Source: Cafeteria roenbergensis (Eukaryota > Sar > Bigyra > Bicosoecida > Cafeteriaceae). From it: a stretch of 64,000 nt of DNA. Below are positions 1-9,903 of the stretch, one piece after another (positions within the stretch are counted from its first letter, which is position 1; each line of letters starts with the position of its first letter). The stretch is taken from contig VLTN01000012.1 of the NCBI GenBank assembly GCA_008330645.1, forward strand, positions 589,135 through 653,134, given 5' to 3'. The notes under the pieces were generated by a model that saw only the letters and a program-made list of their open reading frames with translations, was not told the DNA's origin and ran no database searches. A program made the position numbers and the translations under genes.

Positions 1-3000
1 GCCGAGGCGACGCGGTGGCCGGCCTGCGGCGGGTACCCGGGCGCCTGCGCCGACGACGCGCTCCTGCCCAGCGCCATCCAGTCTGGCTGCGCCCGGCGCC
101 GCGCGCACACGGGGCACCGACGGTGCACGGTCACGGGCCCGAAACCGCAGGCGGAGAGGAGGATCTGCGCCGCGGCCTGCGCCCGGGCCACCAGCACGGC
201 GGGGGCCGGCCGGCCCGGGGAGCTGATGTCGCGCGGCGAGGGCACCGGTCCGGCAGAGCCGGGCAGAGCCGCCGCGTGGCCGAACGGGGTGGAGGTGTTC
301 ACGCGGAGCGACGGCGCGGGGCCAGACACGGCCGACGCCGAGGTGATGTCCGAGGGACCGCTCTCGATGCCGGCAGAGCTGCACTGCGAGTCCCGCTTCC
401 GGCGACGCCGCTCGCGGCGCCGGCGCGCCTGGAGCACGGAGCTCGTCTCGGGGTCCGCCGCCAAGGGCGCGCCGGCCGGCCCAGCCGCCTGGTCGGCGGT
501 GATGTCGTGGCCCCGCCACGGCGCCATGGCAGGCTGCCGCACCGTCGCTGGGAGCGAGGCGCCGGTCACGGGCTCGTCCGCCACCAGCGTCTGCGTGGCC
601 GCGCGCGGCCGGCCTGGCGGCAGCGGTACCGGTAGAGCCGATGCAGAGCCGGATCCTTCCACTGCGATGCCGTTTCCAGCTGCGCCAGGGTCAGCAGAGC
701 CGCCTGCCGCGGAGGATCGCGCCACGTCATCGGGGGGGCTGCGGTGCTGCCGCGGGGGCGACGCGGAGGACCCCTGCCTGGCGGGGGTCATCTGCGGGGA
801 CGACGCCGCCCTAGCCAGGGTCGCCGGGTGCACCGGGGGCGAGCCGGCAGCGGAGCCACTGAGGGCAGACTGGGCTGCCGCAGCCGCAGCGGAACGGGCG
901 CCGGCCGACGGGGGGGCGGCAGAGCCGGCGATGCCGTCGCTCGAGGTCCAGCTGGCCGCCCTGTTGCCCAGCCCCCTGGTCATGCTGCCCGCCCGCGACC
1001 TGCCCAGGGGCTGGCGGGCCGCCGCCTCCGCCCCGCCCCCGACGACGTCTGCCTCGGAGCTGTCGCCGCTGTCGGTGCAGTCCTCCGTGTCCGTCGTGTT
1101 GACGTCGTCGTCGGCGAACTCGTGACCCTCCCACAGCGCGTCCAGGTCGTCGCCGTCGTGGAACGCGGCCATGCTTGCAGGGAGCCGCTGGTCCTCGAGC
1201 AGGTTCTGGAGCGGCGGCGCGAGCGTGTTGTTCGACCCGAAACCCGTTTCGTCGGACCTGTAGCTGCCCCCGCCCAGCGAGCGCCTGCCCGCGTCGTCCG
1301 TGCCGTCCGCGCTTGGGTCGGCAGAGCTGCCGCCGTCGGACTCGCCGCCAAACGTCTCCCCGGGCGCAGCGCCCGCCGAGGGGGGCGGGCGAAGCGCCCC
1401 GTCTGCCGGGACCGGCAGCGCGCCCGACGGCGAGGGAGCACCCGTCGCCGCGGCCGGGACCGAGCCGAACGAGGCGGCGTGGCCGATGCCCCCCTGCACC
1501 GCCAGCGAGGACGCGGCAGTGTGAGCGGCCGCGCCGGGGGCGGCGGTCGGGCCCTGCTCGGCCCCGCCCGCGCCGGCTGCGCGGCCCCCCCCGCCCCCGG
1601 ACTGCGCCCGGGCCCTGGCCCGGCGCGCGGCCTGCTGCTCACCCTCGCTGCCGCTCTCCGTGACAGAGCTGTCCTCCTCAGTGGCCACCAGCCCGGGCAT
1701 GACGGGCGGCATGGGCGGGCCGCGCAGCTGCGGGACGTCGCCGGCAGAGCTGGACCGAGCGATGCCGGGGGAGCGGGGGAGGCCGGAGCCGGGCGAGCCG
1801 TGGGCGCGGGGGGGGCTCGCGTGGCCGGCCGGCGGTGCGGAGGACTGGGCGCGGGGGTGGGCGCGGGGGTGGGCCATGCCGTGCGAGCCACCGTCGGAGG
1901 CGGTGCTGTAGGCGCGGGGACGGGCCGTGTGAGGCATGGCCTGCGACCCGCCGACTGCAGGGTCAGAGGCGGCCGCCGACGCAGGGCCCCCGGCGGGCGG
2001 CGAGATGTCCGTTGCGCCGCTGGGGTCATCCGCCTTGCCGGAGCTGCTGGTCGTGCTGCGATGGTGGTGGTGGTGGTTGCTGTGGTGGTGGTGGTCGTTG
2101 CTGTGGTGGTGGCCTTGCGAGTCGGCAGCTGCGGACGCGGGTGCAGCGCTGGCCCCCGTGGCCGACGCGGGGCTCGGTCCCGCGCCCGTGGGGGCGTGCA
2201 CGGGCGCTGGCTTGGCCGGCGCGCCCGTGGAGCGGGAGAGGTCTTCGTGCAGGAGCAACCGCCGGCCCATCTCGACCTTGCCGGCGGCGGTGCGGGCGTC
2301 GTCCGCCGCCAGGGCTGCGCGCGCGCCTGCGCTCAGCTGGCCGGGGCCGGCCCCCTTGCGGAGGCGTCGGCGGGAGGAGGACGGCCCGCTGTGGGCGGGC
2401 CGGAACGCCGGGGAGGCGATGGCGCTGGCGGCGGACAACGCTGCCGCCGCCTGCGTCGCTGCTCCGGCCGCGGACGACCGGGAGCCGCCGCCAGCGCCAG
2501 CGCCGCCACCGCCGCCGGGGAAGCCGCGGCGCAGCGACGCGCCCGCGGGGGAGGAGGTTACGCGTGAGTGGCCCGCGGGTGAGGCCGCCATGGGATCCAT
2601 GAGACCGGCCTGACGCACCGCCTCAGCGAGCGCATCGGGGGAGAGGACGGAAGCCGCGCGGGTGTACGCTGCGGCCAGCGCGCCGGAGAGGGCCGAGTTG
2701 CCCGGCAGGCGCGGGGGCGGGCCGGAGCGGGGGGAGGGGGTGGCGGGGCCTCCGGGCTGCTGCTTAGCGCGCAGCGCCGCGTGGACGCCGCTGCTGGTGG
2801 GGTCAGCTGACGCGATGAGCCAGGCGCCGGCTCGTGGGTCCCAGGCCGCGAAACTGCTCTTGTCGAAGGGCATGCCCGTGACGGCGCAGTGGCAGAGAGC
2901 GACGCGGCAGTAGCTGCAGCGAAGGCAGCGGAGGCCACCGAGCGAGTCGTCGGTAGAGCCGCCCGAGGCAGAGGCGGCGCCGCGAGCCACGGCGGTGGAG

Positions 3001-5719
3001 ATGCTGCGGGAGGCTGGTCCGCTGGCGGCAGCCGCGACGGCGGCGGCGGCGGTGCCCGGGGCGGCGGCGGACGAGGCGGCTGCTGCTGCGGAGCCCGCTG
3101 AGGCGGGGGCGCGGGCTGCTGCCGAGAGGGCTGGTGCTGCTGTGGCTGGCGGGGGGGCAGCGGGCAGAGCGGAGGGGGCGCTGGCCGCCGCGGCCGCCGA
3201 CGTCGCAGCTGACGCGGCGGCCGGAGCGGTCGCGGCGGCCGGCTTGGCGCCCGTGCCTTGTGGCAGGGGGGCCCTCGAGCCGCGCACCGCCGATGCCGGG
3301 GCGCTGCGCGTGTGGGCCTGGGCGTGGGCCAGAGCGCGGGCGCCCGGGGTGAAGGCTTGACCGTTGCCGGCAGCGGCGCCGCGCGCGGGGGTGCTGAGCG
3401 GCTCAGCGCCAAAGTACCACGGCGGGCGGAGCGCCCCCGCTGCCCCCAGGTACAGCGCCTCATCTTCGTCGTCGTTGTCCTCATGGGGGCGCGGGCCGGG
3501 GGTCGGGCGGGCTGCGGCTGGCGGCGGCGCCGCTGCCGCCGCGCCCGCGGCTGCCTCGCCCGAGGGCTGGCACAGCTTGGACCGTCTGCCCGCGCCGGCG
3601 GCGGGCCTGGGGCCGGGCCGCGCCGCAGGCTCCCCGTCCGGGCCGGTGAGCGAGTGCTGGCTCAGCGTGCGCGCGATGTCCTTGAGCTGGATGAGGCGCG
3701 CCGTGTGCAGAGCGGGGGCGTCGAGGGCGCTCCTGCCCAGGGCCGCGGAGGGCCCCACGCTGGGGGGAGGGCCCGCCTTGGGGTCACCGCTTGCAGGCGG
3801 CGGGGCGGCTGCGGCGGCGGCTGCGGCGGCCGCTGGCGGCTGCCCTGCGCCCATGCCAGCACCGCCGTTGGTTGCGGGGCGGTGGTGCTTGCTGCCTGTC
3901 TGGGGCGGGTTGGTCAGGACAACGTGGTCCTCGTCCGCGTCGTCGCTGTCGCCGCTTGACGCGCCGACGATGGCGAGCTGATGGGCACGCCTGCCTGCCT
4001 CGCCTGGCAGGGCGTGCGCGTCGTCGCCCTTGTCCGACGAGTAGGGGAACACGGCCTCCAGGAAGGCCATCACCTCCGGGGCGTCGTGCAGCCAGCGCTT
4101 GAACGCCTCGAACCCTAGGCGCGCGCTCTCGTCCCCGCGGACGCCGCACTCGCGGAAGGCGCGGTCCACCAGCTCGGACACCCATCGCTCCGAGGAGCGC
4201 ACGAGGCGCGAGGCGGTGCGCAGGTCCCGTGCCTCCCGCGCCTCGGAGCGAGCCACTTCCCGCGGCGTGGCGGCGAGCGCCGGGGCACCGCGGGGGGGGC
4301 CCAGGGCCGAGGCGCCGGAGCGGGGGGTGTCTGCCGCGGAGCGCGTGCTCTCGCACGGCGTGAAGGCGCCGTCGCTGTTGTAGCCCGTCGACGCGTCGGC
4401 GGGACAGCAGGCGTCAGAAGGCGGGTCGCTGTCGCTCGCCTCCGAGAGCGGCGTGTCCATGCCCCCGCGCGGGCGGGCCGACCCCGCTGCCGCGGCGTGC
4501 TCCGCTGCAATGATGCGGAGTTCCGTGGCGCCGCTGCGGCCGGCGCGACCGCGCGCTTCCGGCGCCGGCTTTGACGCCGCCTCCTTCCGGCCAGAGTGCG
4601 TCACAGACCGCAGCACAGGGCGGGGCAGGTGGTGCAGCAGCGTGCGCAGCTCGGCCCGCGACACGGAGCCGTCCCCCGACAGGTCGTGCACCTCAAAAAT
4701 GAAGCGCATGCGGTCGTCCACGGAGCCGCGACAAACGCGCGCCAGGCCCACGATGAACTCCTCGTAGTCGACGGCCCCGGTCTTTTTAGTGTCGAACATG
4801 TCGAAAAGGCGCTCTGCGGGGGGCGGGTGGGAGGGCAGCGCGGAGCGCGAGGGCGCGAGCAAACACAACAGCAGATGGCTTATGCGGGCGGTGCGGAGGA
4901 ATCGCCTTCTGCGCTCGTCCTGCTGCAGCGCGCCAGCCAAGCAGCTCACCGCCGAGGAGCCCCGGCCAGGGAAACGCCTTGAGGAAGGTGTGCTTGTCGA
5001 TCGTGGTGCCCGGGCTTCGCTCAGACAGCTCCTGCGGAGACGGGGCATTGCGGGGCAGCGCGAGACAGCGTGGCAGTCCGCCCGAGCAGATGCCAGTGCG
5101 TTTCCCCGCCTGGCGGATTGCCCACGCCGGGACCCCGACGGGCCCTGCTCGCGCAGCGAGCGGCCTGGCGGCTTCCCAGCGGCGAGCTGAGGGGGCGGGG
5201 CAGGCACGTGGGGCGAGCGCGGCGCGACGAGGGCGGCCGTCGGAGCCGCGCCTGCTCGTCGTGCGACGGAACGCCGCAGACCGCGCCGGGCCGCTGGGCG
5301 ACGAGCGCCCGCCGCCTGCACCGGGAAGGGGAGGTCCGCGCTGCCCATACGTGCCCGGGGCGGCGGGGCCCGTTGTAGTCAGCAGGCTCGGCCTGGGCCG
5401 GCCCCGTCCTTGCCGGCAAACCGGCCGTGTTTTGGCTTCCGCATCCCTCACATTGAAGGTGGACCTGAGCACGGTCAGCTCCGACGCCGTGACTGCGAGG
5501 CGCAGGGAGGCGGGCGGGGTGGCACAGCTGGTCTCGCTCGGCGGCGCGCCCTGCCAAGGGGCGCGGCGGGGGGAGCCCGTGGCGCCGACTGGCTGCTGCA
5601 GGCGCCGGCCGCAGTTGCAGCCCGCCGTCCACTCCGCGAGCCTCGGGCCGCTCACACTGCGAGACGCCGCGCCGAAACTCATCGGACCCGATGCTGTCGC
5701 GGGTCGCCGCATTGCCCAT
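1..5719 (-). CDS. N-myristoylated EF-hand protein with giant disordered tail (3' end beyond window)
   Basis: Four exons read: 5719-5656, 5492-5452, 5031-4950 and 4813 to beyond position 1. Each boundary has a GTGAG donor and CAG acceptor, and the phases agree. The start MGNAATRDSIGS is a classic N-myristoylation signal (Gly2, small residue at 6). Two EF-hands follow: DTKKTGAVDYEE at about residue 67 and the canonical loop DLSGDGSVSRAE at about residue 105, so Ca2+ binding is likely. Exon 4 stays open for about 4.8 kb and encodes a Ser/Ala/Pro/Gly-rich, presumably disordered region. That region holds a Cys cluster (CLRCSYCRVALCHC, near 2920) and a His-rich run (near 2050-2110). A second Cys pair (CPVCARRR) lies near 100. 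Family knowledge: MGN plus EF-hands occurs in calcineurin-B-like and protist TLDc proteins. Any TLDc domain would lie off the left edge, so function is unassigned. The large exon is not a simple complete ORF because it enters by splicing and exits the window. Confidence 0.75.
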
Positions 5720-6144
5720 CCGGTGGTGGTGCCCCCGCTTGCTTTGCGCGGCGGTGCGGCGCGCTCGTGTGTGCCGCGTGCAGCGCGTTCGATTGGCGGG
5801 CGCAGGGCAGAGCCTCGCGCCGGCCGCGTGGTGCGCCGTGCGCCTTGCCAGCGGCCCTTCCCTGCAGCGGCGAGGCAACGAGGCTTCCCAGCGCATCCTG
5901 GAGCGCCAGCAGTGTGTCGTGCCTGCTGAGGGGTGGCTTGGGGGCATTCGGCGCGTGCGCCACCTGTCACACGCGTGCGCTTCGGCGCTGGCAGCGCTTG
6001 CTTGGAAAATCGCACGCACAGCAGCGCAGCGGGGCGCGATTGGCAGCGCACACTCCGGGAAACAAAACGCACCCTACCGACACGGAGAGCAGTGTTGGTT
6101 CCGGCACATGCGAGCGAAACACATTCGCTCAGCGCCCCGCCGCC
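5720..6144. other. intergenic, 425 bp, between two minus-strand genes
   Basis: This lies between the Rab stop codon and the start of the EF-hand gene. It presumably holds the Rab 3' UTR and the promoter of the EF-hand gene. I see no coding exon, RNA gene or repeat. The long open frames here continue antisense to, or out of, the neighbouring genes. Confidence 0.4.
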
Positions 6145-7274
6145 TCAGCAGCACCCCGATCCAGCAGCCGGCTTCTCCGCACCGTCGTCGTCGTCGTCGG
6201 TGACCCGCACCGTCCGACCGCCCTTGCCCGCGGGCGCCGAGCTGGCCGCCGCTCTGGCGGCCAGCACGCGGTCAGTCAGCTGCTGGAACAGCTCGTTCAC
6301 GCCCGCGCCGCTCCGGCAGCTGACCTCGACGAAGGCAGCGGCGCCCACGGACTCCGCCAGCTCGCGCCCGCTGGCCTCCGTCACCTGCCTCCGCGCCGCC
6401 AGGTCGGCCTTGTTGCCCACGAGCAGCACCGCCACGCCGTCCCCCACGCGGCCTCGCAAGTCCCGCATCCACTGGCGCACGTTCTCGAGGCTCTCGCGCA
6501 CCGTGATGTCGTACACCATGACCACGCCCTGCGGGGGACGCGGGCGGCGGGGCGGGCGGAGGCGGCAGGGGGGCAGCGCTGGCGGGGCGCGGGGAGGGGG
6601 GGGGGGGCGGGCCGTCTGTTGCGCCGCCGGCCTCACGCTCAAACAGCCTCCAGCGCGCGCTGCGTGCAAGGTACAAGGTGGCCGTCGGGAGTGGCGCCGG
6701 CCTTGGCTCACATCGGACCCCTTGTAGTACCCCGCGGCCATGGAGCGAAACCGCTCTTGCCCGCTGCGGACGCGCAACCGAGAAAAACCACACCCGAGCG
6801 CGGGCAGCGCGACGTCAAGCCAGGCGGTGTGCGCGGGAGGGCCCTCGCTCGGCCGACCCACGCGCACGAGCCGCCCCCCTTCCCCCTCCCAGAGAGCCGG
6901 GGCGTCAATCTCGCGGAGTGCGGCGCGCTGCGGCTCACGCGGTGTCCCAGACAGTGAGCTTGACGGGCGACCCGCCGCTGTCGATCACCTTGGTGGCGTA
7001 GTCGATGCCGATGGTCGAGGTCATTCTGCGCTTGGCGCCAATCGGAGTCCCGCCGCGGGCTGGCGTCGGGGCAGCGTCGCAGCGGCGCGGCAAGTGCTTG
7101 GGCAACGGCCGAGCAGGCCGGGCTGCCGAGGCCGCCAGAGCGAGCCAGAGGACCACCTCACGAGGGGCTGAACTTGTTGTCAATGAACCGCTTCATGATG
7201 GAGCTCTTCCCCACCCCGGAGTCGCCGAGCATCAGGATGCGCAGCGAGACCTTGGGCTCCGCGGCGGCGGCCAT
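6145..7274 (-). CDS. Rab-family small GTPase, 4 exons, C-terminal GCC
   Basis: Exons are 7274-7162, 7025-6939, 6763-6712 and 6528-6145. All introns are GT-AG (136-183 bp) with matching phases, giving 211 aa. The G motifs are complete: P-loop GDSGVGKSS, switch I TIGIDY, WDTAGQERF, and NKAD for guanine specificity. The usual SAK (G5) is replaced by VSCRSG. The C-terminus is acidic and ends SGCC, a double-Cys geranylgeranylation site, so the protein should cycle on and off membranes in vesicle traffic. Splicing joins the conserved YYKGSD to GVVMVYDIT, which supports the model. The Rab subclass cannot be fixed by eye; it is nearest the Rab1/8/18 type of sequence. The start lies 272 bp from the divergent start of the next gene. 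Confidence 0.92.
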
Positions 7275-7546
7275 CGCGGAACTGCACCTGCAACGGCGCC
7301 ACGGACTGGGAGGCGGGGCGGAGGCAAGGCGCCGTGTGGACTGCGCGCGCGGGCTCCCGGCGCCCTCGCCTGGCGAGCAGCCGCTGTCCGTGTGCGCCCG
7401 CGCGGCAAGGACCACGGCCGCCCGTCGCACGCACGGAAACACCTATTTGGTCCGCACCGCTCTGCCGAGAGAACACCGCCGCAAACTCGCCACGTGGGGC
7501 GAGGTGGCACTCCCGGCCGCTCCGCAGCGGACCGTTCTGCGCCCAG

Positions 7547-9184
7547 ATGGCTGACGCCGAGCCGAACCCACCGGGAGCGGCGGCCACTGGTTCTGCCGCA
7601 GTGGAGGCGGTCTCGGAGCTGGCTCGCGGCGTTGCGTCCGTGCCGGCCTCCTCCGAGCTTGTGGCTGCGTTGAAGGGGCTGCACCAGCGGGTCGCCCTGT
7701 CGCCCAACGTCCTCCAAGCGGCCGAGGACGCCGCGCACGTTGCATCCATCATCATGGAAATGCGCAAGCCAGGCGGCGAGGCCGTCGGCCCGCGGGTTGC
7801 ATTTCCCCTCGTCCTGCTCGAGAAGCTTGCGGAAGCGCACGGGGACGACGCCCCGTGGCTCGCGGCGCAGGTGGGAACCGCCCCGCCAGCTCCTGTTCTG
7901 GAGGCCAGCCCCGAGGCCCAGGCTGCGTTCCGGCGCGCGCAGGCGGAGGAGCGCCGAATGCTCTCTCGCCGAGGCGCCGTGTCGGTCGCGGCCGACGGCG
8001 ACGACGGCGGGGGCCAGCGGCGCGGCAGGTTCGCCATGCCCGCGCCCCGCGGCCCCGTTGCCGTGGCCATGCTCGTGGCGAGCTCCGCTGTGGCGGTGGG
8101 GGCTATCGCGGCACTGCTCGCGTCCGGGGGGGGCAACTACGCCACCGCAACGCTGCTCATGGCCGCAGGGGCGATCATAGTCGACGCGCTGCTCGTCACG
8201 CGCATGATGTGCACACACGACCCCGCCGCCGTCGATCAGTCCGCCAGGGGCGCCGGGAAGCGGCCCCGCCCCCACGGCGACCCCGCCGCCGCCGATCAGC
8301 CCGCCAGGGGCGCCGGCAGCGCCGAGGCACCGGCCACCCCTGCCCGCCCGTCCCCCGGGACCACCCTCCTCCGCCGCCGCGCCGCCGCCGCCGGCGCCGC
8401 CGCAGCCGCCGCAGCCGCAGCTGACAGCCCCACCAGCGCGGCCGGCACCCCCGCCTCTCTCGCCAGCACCGCCATCGGGCCGTCGCCCGCGCGGAGCGCC
8501 TCCCTCTCCCCCGCCACGGCCGCTCTCATCGCCCAGGAGGCGCGGGCATTCATCGAGCAACGCAACACGCGGCGGGAGGCCGTTGCTGCAGCTGTGGCTG
8601 CGGACCCGCCGAGCGAGGCCGCGCAAGCCGCGGACGCAGCGACAGCAGCAGCAGCAGCAGCAGCAGCAGGGGGGGGAGGGGCAGGGCCAGGAGCGGGAGC
8701 AGACGCAGCTGCCGGTGACGCTGTCGGCAACGGCGCCGCTGCTGCTGGTGATCGTGACGGCGCTGCTACCGCTGGTGATCACGACGGCGCTGCTGCTGCT
8801 GGTGATCGTGACGGCGCTGCTACCGCTGGTGATCGTGACGGCGCTGCTGCTGCTGGTGATCGTGACGGCGCTGCTACCGCTGGTGATCGTGACGGCGCTG
8901 CTGCTGCTGGTGATCACGACGGCGCTGCTGCTGCTGGTGATCGTGACGGCGCTGCTACCGCTGGTGATCGTGACGGCGCTGCTGCTGCTGGTGATCGTGA
9001 CGGCGCTGCTACCGCTGGTGATCGTGACGGCGCTGCTGCTGCTGGCGAGCACGGCGCCGACGACGACGTCGCGGGCGAAGGGGCAGAGGAGAGCTCGGCG
9101 CCACGGAGCCCTCGTGCCTCCCCGCCGCCGCTGACGGAAGACGGGTGGGAGGTGGTGCACTCGCCGGAGCGCGCCCCTCGCTGA
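7547..9184 (+). CDS. two-TM ER protein, Vma12/TMEM199-like, with 9-aa repeats
   Basis: 545 aa from the ATG at 7547; the frame is open further upstream but without a better ATG. An N-terminal helical region ends in a charged stretch (SPEAQAAFRRAQAEERRM, about residue 124). Two adjacent hydrophobic segments follow (about 168-187 and 194-215). Charged helix plus TM hairpin resembles Vma12/TMEM199, the ER-resident assembly factor of the V-ATPase Vo sector. The match is by eye only. The tail is far longer than in that family: Ala/Pro-rich, then 11 copies of a nine-residue unit of type GDRDGAATA / GDRDGAAAA, then a conserved-looking end, LTEDGWEVVHSPERAPR. DGWEVV fits the acidic-W-x-x-V form of an Atg8-interacting (LIR) motif. 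An ER-phagy receptor or unrelated hairpin protein is therefore possible too. Confidence 0.6.
   Translation: MADAEPNPPGAAATGSAAVEAVSELARGVASVPASSELVAALKGLHQRVALSPNVLQAAEDAAHVASIIMEMRKPGGEAVGPRVAFPLVLLEKLAEAHGDDAPWLAAQVGTAPPAPVLEASPEAQAAFRRAQAEERRMLSRRGAVSVAADGDDGGGQRRGRFAMPAPRGPVAVAMLVASSAVAVGAIAALLASGGGNYATATLLMAAGAIIVDALLVTRMMCTHDPAAVDQSARGAGKRPRPHGDPAAADQPARGAGSAEAPATPARPSPGTTLLRRRAAAAGAAAAAAAAADSPTSAAGTPASLASTAIGPSPARSASLSPATAALIAQEARAFIEQRNTRREAVAAAVAADPPSEAAQAADAATAAAAAAAAGGGGAGPGAGADAAAGDAVGNGAAAAGDRDGAATAGDHDGAAAAGDRDGAATAGDRDGAAAAGDRDGAATAGDRDGAAAAGDHDGAAAAGDRDGAATAGDRDGAAAAGDRDGAATAGDRDGAAAAGEHGADDDVAGEGAEESSAPRSPRASPPPLTEDGWEVVHSPERAPR
8643..8669 (+). repeat. (CAG)9 microsatellite inside coding sequence
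   Basis: Nine uninterrupted CAG triplets. In the gene's frame they are read as GCA and encode poly-alanine in the disordered tail, just before the 27-bp repeat array. Confidence 0.9.
8747..9043 (+). repeat. 27-bp coding tandem repeat, 11 units
   Basis: Eleven head-to-tail 27-bp units encode nine residues each, alternating mainly between GDRDGAATA and GDRDGAAAA; two units have H for R (GDHDGAAAA). Units differ by one or two bases (CGT/CAC and ACC/GCT changes), indicating recent amplification. The array is bounded by GAAAA upstream and GEHGADD downstream. Confidence 0.9.
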
Positions 9185-9871
9185 GCCGCTTTGGGGCCTT
9201 GCATAGGCTGTGTTTGGCGTAGCTCAGCAGTGCGTTGGCTGAATGAACGCGCCGTGGATGCGTGCCACGCAGATGCGACCAAGCGCGAGCAAGCCAGCTG
9301 TGCGCGGCTCAACAATGACTTCCCGGTCAAAATGAAATCGGCAATGCTTGCGCTCAAAGCCACTCGCGACTAGTAGGCGGGGCAGGATGGGTCGAGCCCA
9401 ACCGAGCGGCCATTCAGCGAGAGGTTTCAACGCGTGTTGCTCCCACGGCTGAATTCTCCACTGCCTGGCTGAGGCTGAGCAAGTCAAACGCATTGCGCGG
9501 GTGCTGCAAGCGGGTGCCTGTTCTCTGAGTGTTGCCATGGTCACTTGGTTGCTGAATTGCTCTCCCAACCCCTCCCCCGCACTCACAGTCGTGGTCGTCG
9601 CGAGCCAACCATGCCCCTCGCCGCTGCATGCCCCGCATGAATTGCCGCGCCAGCGGTGTGTCGCCGCAGGGGCCGCGCACCGGCGAAGGAAGCTCGCGTT
9701 GGGCGTTCCGCTTCGCAATCGCACCCATTCCCCAATGCAGCGGTCCTGCGTGTCCGTCTCTTCCGGGAACGGCGGAGCGAGGCGTCCTCCGCCCCCCTGC
9801 GCCCCGGGCACGCAGAAGCGCCGGTAGCGAGCGGTTCAGCGCATCCAGCCCTGGACCACCGCGAGCGGGGT
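9185..9871. other. convergent intergenic region, 687 bp
   Basis: This lies between the 3' ends of the Vma12-like and thioesterase genes. No coding exon is supported. Its right end contains a partial copy of the last codons and stop of the thioesterase gene (see the repeat at 9835-9903). Confidence 0.45.
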
Positions 9872-9903
9872 TCAGCGCAGCCAGCCCTGGACCACCGCGA
9901 GCG
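9835..9903. repeat. 33-bp tandem duplication of the thioesterase 3' terminus
   Basis: Copy A (9835-9867) and copy B (9871-9903) are 33 bp each, separated by 3 bp, with one mismatch (9844 versus 9880). Copy B holds the last ten codons (ALAVVQGWLR) and TGA of the thioesterase gene on the minus strand. Copy A, downstream of that stop, repeats them with Leu changed to Met, including a second TGA. Confidence 0.9.

Noticed and set aside
5410-6957. Plus-strand 515-codon ORF
   Set aside because: It runs antisense through the Rab exons and introns and has no recognisable domain; the Rab model is strongly supported.
8747-9043. Non-coding minisatellite
   Set aside because: It keeps the reading frame of the surrounding protein exactly (27 bp = 9 codons) and is followed by a constrained C-terminus, so it is treated as coding repeat.
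9213-9290. Plus-strand tRNA suggested by GTAGCTCAGCAGTG
   Set aside because: It resembles an A-box, but no B-box or acceptor pairing follows at the right distance.
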